A DNA stretch of 11,507 nt from the NCBI GenBank assembly GCA_002069025.1, contig MWBK01000252.1:1-11507 (forward strand), in the 5' to 3' direction. Position 1 is the first letter of the stretch. Each line of letters starts with the position of its first letter. Of this stretch, positions 7,118-11,507 are shown one piece after another. The stretch comes from Bacteroidetes bacterium ADurb.Bin302. GTDB taxonomy: Bacteria; Bacteroidota; Bacteroidia; Bacteroidales; Paludibacteraceae. The notes under the pieces were generated by a model. That model searched no databases, was not told where the DNA came from, and was given only the letters and a program-made list of their open reading frames with translations. The translations under genes were made by a program, and so were the position numbers.

Positions 7118-8449
7118 ATGAAAATTATAATTGCCGGAGCCGGTGATGTAGGAACTCATCTTGCCAAAATGCTTTCTAAGGAAAGCCACACAATAGTATT
7201 ATTAGATGAAAAAGCCGAGAAAATAAAGGCTTTGGAGAATAATTATGACATTCTTGCGATTGTAGGTTCGCCTACTTCATTAAAAGATTTACGCGAAGCA
7301 CAAGTACCTACTGCAGACCTATTTGTTGCAGTTACTCCATACGAAAGTACAAATATAACAGCTTGCTTATTAGCTACCAATCTTGGAGCACAAAAGACAC
7401 TTGCTCGTATTGATAGCAAAGAATATCTACTTCCAAAAAATAAAGAGTTTTTCAAAAGTATGGGAGTCGATTCTTTGATTTATCCAGAAATGCTTGCTGC
7501 GAATGAAATTGTAAATGGATTAAAGAAAGGTTGGGTACGCCAATATGTAGAACTTTCAGATGGTGCTTTAATAGTTTTAGCCACAAAAATAAGAAATAAT
7601 TCTCCACTCTGCAATGTTCCATTAGAAAAAGCTTTTGAAGGTAATGGACTCGTCCGTATTGTAGTTATTAAAAGAGGAAATATTACAATTATCCCAACAG
7701 GTAAAGATTGTGTTCAGAATAATGATATAGCATACTTCATAACTACTAAAGAAGGCGTTGAAGAAGTTCGTATTAAATCAGGCAAAGAAGACTTTGATAT
7801 CAATAACATAATGTTTGTTGGAGCAAGTCGAATAGGCATAAAAACAATTCAAAATTTACCAAAAGGGAAAGATGTTAAGGTAATTGAGCAGGATATTGAC
7901 AAAACATACAGAATAATAGAACAGACAAATAATACTTTAGTTATAAATGGGGATGGCAGAGATTTAAGTCTGTTAAAAGAAGAAGATATAGAATCGTTTG
8001 ATGCTTTTGTTGCATTAACCGGCAATTCGGAAACCAACATACTTGCCTGTTTAACGGCTAAACAATTTGGCGTTAAACGGACAATTGCAGAGGTCGAAAA
8101 TATGGACTATATACCAATGGCAGAAAGTTTGGATATAGGTTCTATTATAAACAAAAAAATAATTGCTGCAAGCCATATATATCAACTGATCTTAGGTGGC
8201 AATGTTTCTGTCAGATGTCTTACATTTGCTAATGTAGAGGTTGTTGAATTAGTGGCAGAAGAAGGTTCATACATCACAACAGATTGTTTAAAAAATTTGA
8301 AGTTACCCAAAAATACAACTATTGGAGGTATCGTGAGATATAATAAAGGTATTGTTGCTGTTGGTGATACTAAAATAAAAGCCGGAGACAACGTAACTGT
8401 ATTTTGCGGTGAGTATACCATACAGAAAATAGAAAAACTATTTAAATAA
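7118..8449 (+). CDS. trkA: Trk potassium uptake regulator TrkA
   Basis: This 443-residue cytoplasmic protein forms the nucleotide-binding gating ring for the K+ channel TrkH. It has the full duplicated layout: Rossmann domain 1 with GAGDVG (6-11) and an acidic residue closing strand 2 (VLLD, Asp 30), a first RCK C-terminal domain at about 138-220, Rossmann domain 2 with GASRIG (235-240) and VIEQD (255-259), and a second RCK C-terminal domain at about 360-440. Length matches TrkA rather than the half-length KtrA. These motifs suggest binding of NAD(H) or adenine nucleotides. It lies 37 bases after smpB and 21 bases before trkH, so the transporter genes are probably co-transcribed. Confidence 0.95.
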   Translation: MKIIIAGAGDVGTHLAKMLSKESHTIVLLDEKAEKIKALENNYDILAIVGSPTSLKDLREAQVPTADLFVAVTPYESTNITACLLATNLGAQKTLARIDSKEYLLPKNKEFFKSMGVDSLIYPEMLAANEIVNGLKKGWVRQYVELSDGALIVLATKIRNNSPLCNVPLEKAFEGNGLVRIVVIKRGNITIIPTGKDCVQNNDIAYFITTKEGVEEVRIKSGKEDFDINNIMFVGASRIGIKTIQNLPKGKDVKVIEQDIDKTYRIIEQTNNTLVINGDGRDLSLLKEEDIESFDAFVALTGNSETNILACLTAKQFGVKRTIAEVENMDYIPMAESLDIGSIINKKIIAASHIYQLILGGNVSVRCLTFANVEVVELVAEEGSYITTDCLKNLKLPKNTTIGGIVRYNKGIVAVGDTKIKAGDNVTVFCGEYTIQKIEKLFK

Positions 8450-8470
8450 ACGCGCATAAAACTTTATATT

Positions 8471-9931
8471 ATGAAATTATTAGACATAAAAATAGTAATT
8501 CGAATAATGAGTTTCTTACTCTTGTTCGAAACTTTCTTTATGCTTATTTCTGCATTTGTATCAATAGCTTACGGAGAGTCGGATTACCAATACATTTTTT
8601 ATTCCTCGGGAGTGACATTAGGATTCAGTTTACTCGGAATACTTTTAACTCCTAAAATAAAAGTCGAAATGGGTAAACGAGAGGGTTATTTGATTGTAGC
8701 GTTAGTTTGGATTGTATTTTCTCTATTCGGTTTACTACCATTTTATTGGAGTGGCTCTATTCCATCATTTACGGATGCTTTTTTCGAAACAATGTCCGGA
8801 TTCACAACAACCGGAGCAAGTATATTGCCTGAGGTTGAAAAATTATCTTATGGATTACTATTTTGGCGTAGTATCATTCAATGGTTGGGAGGCATGGGTA
8901 TTATAGTTTTATCATTAGCATTATTACCACTACTTGGTGTCGGTGCTATGCCATTATTTGTTGCAGAAGTTCCGGGCCCTACAAAAGATAAATTACATGC
9001 AAAGATTAGTTCAACGGCAAAAATTTTATGGGGGGTGTACTGCGGAATTACACTAATTCAAACATTATGTTTATGGTCTGCAGGTATGAATTTATTTGAT
9101 TCAGTATGTCATGCATTTACTACTATGGCAACCGGCGGATTCTCAACAAAAAATGCCAGTATCGCATACTGGAATTCTCCTCTTATAGAATACATTATCA
9201 TATTATTTATGTTTGTTGCAAGTATTAATTTTTCTCTTTATTTCTTTTTACTTAAGGGAAACTTTAGAAAGTTCTTTCACAACGAAGAGTTTAAATATTA
9301 CACTATCTTCGCATTTGTTTTATCATTAATAGTATTTGTAGCGTTGACTATTAAACATAGTGAAACATTTGGTATAGAAGAAAGAATAAGATACTCATTG
9401 TTCAATGTTATATCACTAATGTCAACCACCGGATACGTGAACGTCGATTATATTCAATGGCATCAGTTTATTTGGTTATTTCTTTTAGTGGTAATGTTAT
9501 TTGGCGGCAGTGCCGGTTCTACAGCGGGCGGTATTAAAACCGTTAGAATCGTTATTTTACTCAAGAACAGCTATTACGAATTTAAAAGATTGATACACCC
9601 GAATGCTATTATTCCTGTTAGATTTAACAATGAAGTAATAAAACCACAACTTATTAACAACGTATTGGCATTCTTCTTCTTATATTCTGTTATTACTATA
9701 GTTGGCATTTTGTTTTGTGTAGCTTGTGGTATGGGGCTGGTAGAATCAATGGGTACCGTAGTTACTTCTATTGGTAATGTCGGACCAGGCTTAGGAACGG
9801 TTGGACCCGTATCAAACTTTGGAGCAATTCCAATGGCATGTAAATGGTGTGCGTCTGCATTAATGCTAATAGGTCGTCTTGAGTTATTTACCGTACTAAT
9901 GGTATTTACACATGCATTCTGGAAAAAATGA
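8471..9931 (+). CDS. trkH: Trk potassium transporter membrane subunit TrkH
   Basis: This 486-residue inner-membrane K+ uptake channel partners with TrkA. All four pore loops are recognisable, at TTTGAS (112-117), ATGGFS (220-225), STTGYV (318-323) and SIGNVGPG (433-440), each supplying one selectivity-filter strand. The flexible gate GGSAGSTAGGIKT (345-357) is present between the third and fourth repeats. The N-terminus has two extra membrane segments (about 10-33 and 42-60), as in TrkH/TrkG. The stop codon overlaps the start of the methyltransferase gene by four bases (ATGA, 9928-9931), so expression of the next gene is probably coupled to it. Confidence 0.95.
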   Translation: MKLLDIKIVIRIMSFLLLFETFFMLISAFVSIAYGESDYQYIFYSSGVTLGFSLLGILLTPKIKVEMGKREGYLIVALVWIVFSLFGLLPFYWSGSIPSFTDAFFETMSGFTTTGASILPEVEKLSYGLLFWRSIIQWLGGMGIIVLSLALLPLLGVGAMPLFVAEVPGPTKDKLHAKISSTAKILWGVYCGITLIQTLCLWSAGMNLFDSVCHAFTTMATGGFSTKNASIAYWNSPLIEYIIILFMFVASINFSLYFFLLKGNFRKFFHNEEFKYYTIFAFVLSLIVFVALTIKHSETFGIEERIRYSLFNVISLMSTTGYVNVDYIQWHQFIWLFLLVVMLFGGSAGSTAGGIKTVRIVILLKNSYYEFKRLIHPNAIIPVRFNNEVIKPQLINNVLAFFFLYSVITIVGILFCVACGMGLVESMGTVVTSIGNVGPGLGTVGPVSNFGAIPMACKWCASALMLIGRLELFTVLMVFTHAFWKK

Positions 9932-11040
9932 CAAACAAATCCTCTGAAAACAGAATATATGAGGCAGAGCAATTAGAGGGGAAAGCAATAGCTACCATAA
10001 AAATTCCAAGTTGGGCCGTAATTGACAATATTAAATATCCTAAACGTTTGTCAATGGAGCAATGCTCGTCAGAATACACGGCAAAATACAAAGCAAATAT
10101 TGTTCATGGGTATTCATTTACAGACTTAACAGGGGGATTGGGAGTTGATTTCGCTTTTATGAGTCAATCATTTAAAAAAGCAACTTACAACGAGTATAAT
10201 ACAGATTTATTTAATATTGCAACTCATAATTTCAAGGTATTGCAACTCAATAATGTGCAAACTGTTAATTATGATGCAATGGAATACCTAAATTCAATAC
10301 AAAAACAAGATTGTATTTACATAGACCCGGCAAGACGTAGTAAATCAGGTGGAAAGATGGTACTTTTAGAAGATTGTGAGCCTGATTTAACGAAAATAAA
10401 AGATAAATTATTGAGCAAATGTGATACTCTTATAGTTAAATTATCTCCAATGCTTGACATGGATGCAGCGCTCAAGAATCTACCTGAAACATCAGATATA
10501 CATGTTATATCAATAAAAAACGAGTGCAAAGAATTAATTTTCGTATTACAAACAAACAATGAGCATGCATCAACTCAAATTCATTGTGTAAATATTCTCG
10601 AAAAACCATGTTTTACATTCACAAAAGACGAAGAAAAAAATGCACAATCTTTTTTTTCAATGCCTTTAAAATATCTATACGAGCCGAATTCAAGCATACT
10701 GAAAGCCGGGGCATTTAAAATGGTAGGTATAAAATATAATGCATATAAATTACACATAAACAGCCATCTATACACATCAAAAGAACTTATAGATTCGTTT
10801 CCTGGTCGCTGTTTTGAAATAATGGAAATTTGTAGCGCACATAAAAACAAATTAAAACATATACAAAAAGCTAATCTTGCAATTAGAAATTTTCCTTCAT
10901 CGGTTGATGAACTTCAAAAAAAGATTGGAATAAAAGATGGTGGCGAATTGTATCTATTTGCAACGACCATATTAGATGGTTCAAAAAACATTTTGGTTTG
11001 TAAAAAAGTAAATAAAAATGATATATCCGAAGCACTTTGA
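9928..11040 (+). CDS. SAM-dependent methyltransferase with THUMP-like C-terminal domain
   Basis: This 370-residue protein belongs to a class I methyltransferase family common in Bacteroidota, with a Rossmann core and a C-terminal THUMP-like domain. SAM-binding motif I is DLTGGLGVD (66-74). The catalytic-region motif YIDPARR (131-137) is followed by KLSPMLD (171-177). The C-terminal part has YEPNSSILKAGAFK (251-264) and NFPSSVDELQKKIGIKDGGE (321-340), ending in an LFATT strand. THUMP-type domains usually bind RNA, so an RNA substrate is likely but not known. The N-terminus goes almost directly to KIPSWAVIDNIKYP (25-38); as I recall, relatives carry about 25-30 more helical residues. An in-frame stop at 9880-9882 and no ATG between rule out a longer form. 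The start overlaps trkH by 4 bases and the end overlaps mutS2 by 23. Confidence 0.85.
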   Translation: MTNKSSENRIYEAEQLEGKAIATIKIPSWAVIDNIKYPKRLSMEQCSSEYTAKYKANIVHGYSFTDLTGGLGVDFAFMSQSFKKATYNEYNTDLFNIATHNFKVLQLNNVQTVNYDAMEYLNSIQKQDCIYIDPARRSKSGGKMVLLEDCEPDLTKIKDKLLSKCDTLIVKLSPMLDMDAALKNLPETSDIHVISIKNECKELIFVLQTNNEHASTQIHCVNILEKPCFTFTKDEEKNAQSFFSMPLKYLYEPNSSILKAGAFKMVGIKYNAYKLHINSHLYTSKELIDSFPGRCFEIMEICSAHKNKLKHIQKANLAIRNFPSSVDELQKKIGIKDGGELYLFATTILDGSKNILVCKKVNKNDISEAL

Positions 11041-11507
11041 ACAGAAAATAGGGTTCGATAAGATCAGACTACTTATAAAAAATCACTGCATAAGTGATTT
11101 AGGAAAAGAGATTGTTGATGAAATAGAGTTCTCTGCAAACTTCGATTCTGTTGCACTTAGCATGCAACAAACAGCAGAATTTATACTCATTATTGACGAA
11201 GGAGATGCTTTCCCGATTGATGGATATTTTGATGTTCGCAGTTATCTTAAACGCATAAAAATTGAAGGGACTTTTTTAACTGAATCAGAACTATTTGAGT
11301 TTAAACGTTCTCTTTTTACAATAAAAAACATCATTAACTTCCTCGAATTAAAGGATGCAGTAATTTATAAAAATCTTAAAGATTTAACTATCAATATTAA
11401 TTACGCAATTGATGTTCAAAGGTATATCGATAACATCCTGGATAAATTTGGAAGGATTAAAGACAACGCATCACCCGAACTAACTAAAATTCGTAGAAGT
11501 AAAAACA
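11018..11507 (+). CDS. mutS2: MutS2 family protein, N-terminal fragment
   Basis: The frame begins with ATG at 11018-11020 and is open to the right edge, giving 163 codons. The start MIYPKHFEQKIGFDKIR matches the conserved beginning of MutS2, and residues 140-160 (ILDKFGRIKDNASPELTKIR and onward) match the ILDE.G.v.D.ASPeL..IR block of the MutS2 core. The ATPase domain and the expected C-terminal Smr nuclease domain lie outside the window. MutS2 proteins lack the mismatch-recognition domain of MutS; they have been linked to suppression of recombination and, in Bacillus, to splitting of collided ribosomes. The start lies inside the end of the methyltransferase gene in another frame (23-base overlap), so translation is likely coupled. 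The gene is intact as far as it can be seen. Confidence 0.92.
   Translation, partial: MIYPKHFEQKIGFDKIRLLIKNHCISDLGKEIVDEIEFSANFDSVALSMQQTAEFILIIDEGDAFPIDGYFDVRSYLKRIKIEGTFLTESELFEFKRSLFTIKNIINFLELKDAVIYKNLKDLTININYAIDVQRYIDNILDKFGRIKDNASPELTKIRRSKN

Noticed and set aside
9574..9972. Minus-strand open frame of 132 codons opposite the 3' end of trkH
   Set aside because: It lies wholly antisense to trkH and the start of the methyltransferase gene, with no family features; trkH is well supported there.

Overview
The window looks like chromosomal core DNA from an anaerobic, propionate-forming member of the Bacteroidota, most likely the Bacteroidales. The evidence is an AT-rich genome, promoters of the Bacteroidota TAnnTTTG type, almost no Shine-Dalgarno sites, and a membrane-bound Na+-pumping methylmalonyl-CoA decarboxylase operon with methylmalonyl-CoA epimerase. 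No mobile element, CRISPR array, tRNA or rRNA is visible, and no gap between genes exceeds 300 bases.

Left part, minus strand (1-5977). Six genes read leftward as one apparent operon: a WecA/MraY-type polyprenyl-phosphate sugar-1-phosphate transferase, methylmalonyl-CoA epimerase (mce), the carboxyltransferase subunit (mmdA), the small membrane subunit (oadG family), a biotin carrier protein with two biotinyl domains, and the Na+-pump beta subunit (oadB). A strong intrinsic terminator follows oadB at 361-395. Together the last five genes epimerise methylmalonyl-CoA, decarboxylate it to propionyl-CoA and use the energy to export Na+, the end of the succinate-propionate route. Beyond the terminator lies the 5' end of a separate secreted-protein gene (1-190) with its own well-formed promoter.

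Right part, plus strand (6025-11507). A divergent promoter reads into a Yip1-family membrane protein, then smpB (trans-translation), trkA and trkH (K+ uptake), a SAM-dependent methyltransferase with a THUMP-like C-terminus, and the 5' end of mutS2. Spacing is tight: 4 nt before smpB, a 4-base overlap from trkH into the methyltransferase, and a 23-base overlap from the methyltransferase into mutS2. This suggests co-transcription with translational coupling at the distal end.

No convincing undescribed system is present. The most unusual item is the carrier protein with two complete, diverged biotinyl domains (about 66% identical over 64 residues, both with an intact MKM biotinylation site), where a Na+-pump decarboxylase normally has one. 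Lesser points are a signal-peptide-bearing acidic extension on OadB, the coupling of a cell-envelope transferase gene to the fermentation operon, and the co-orientation of smpB and mutS2, two genes linked to ribosome rescue.
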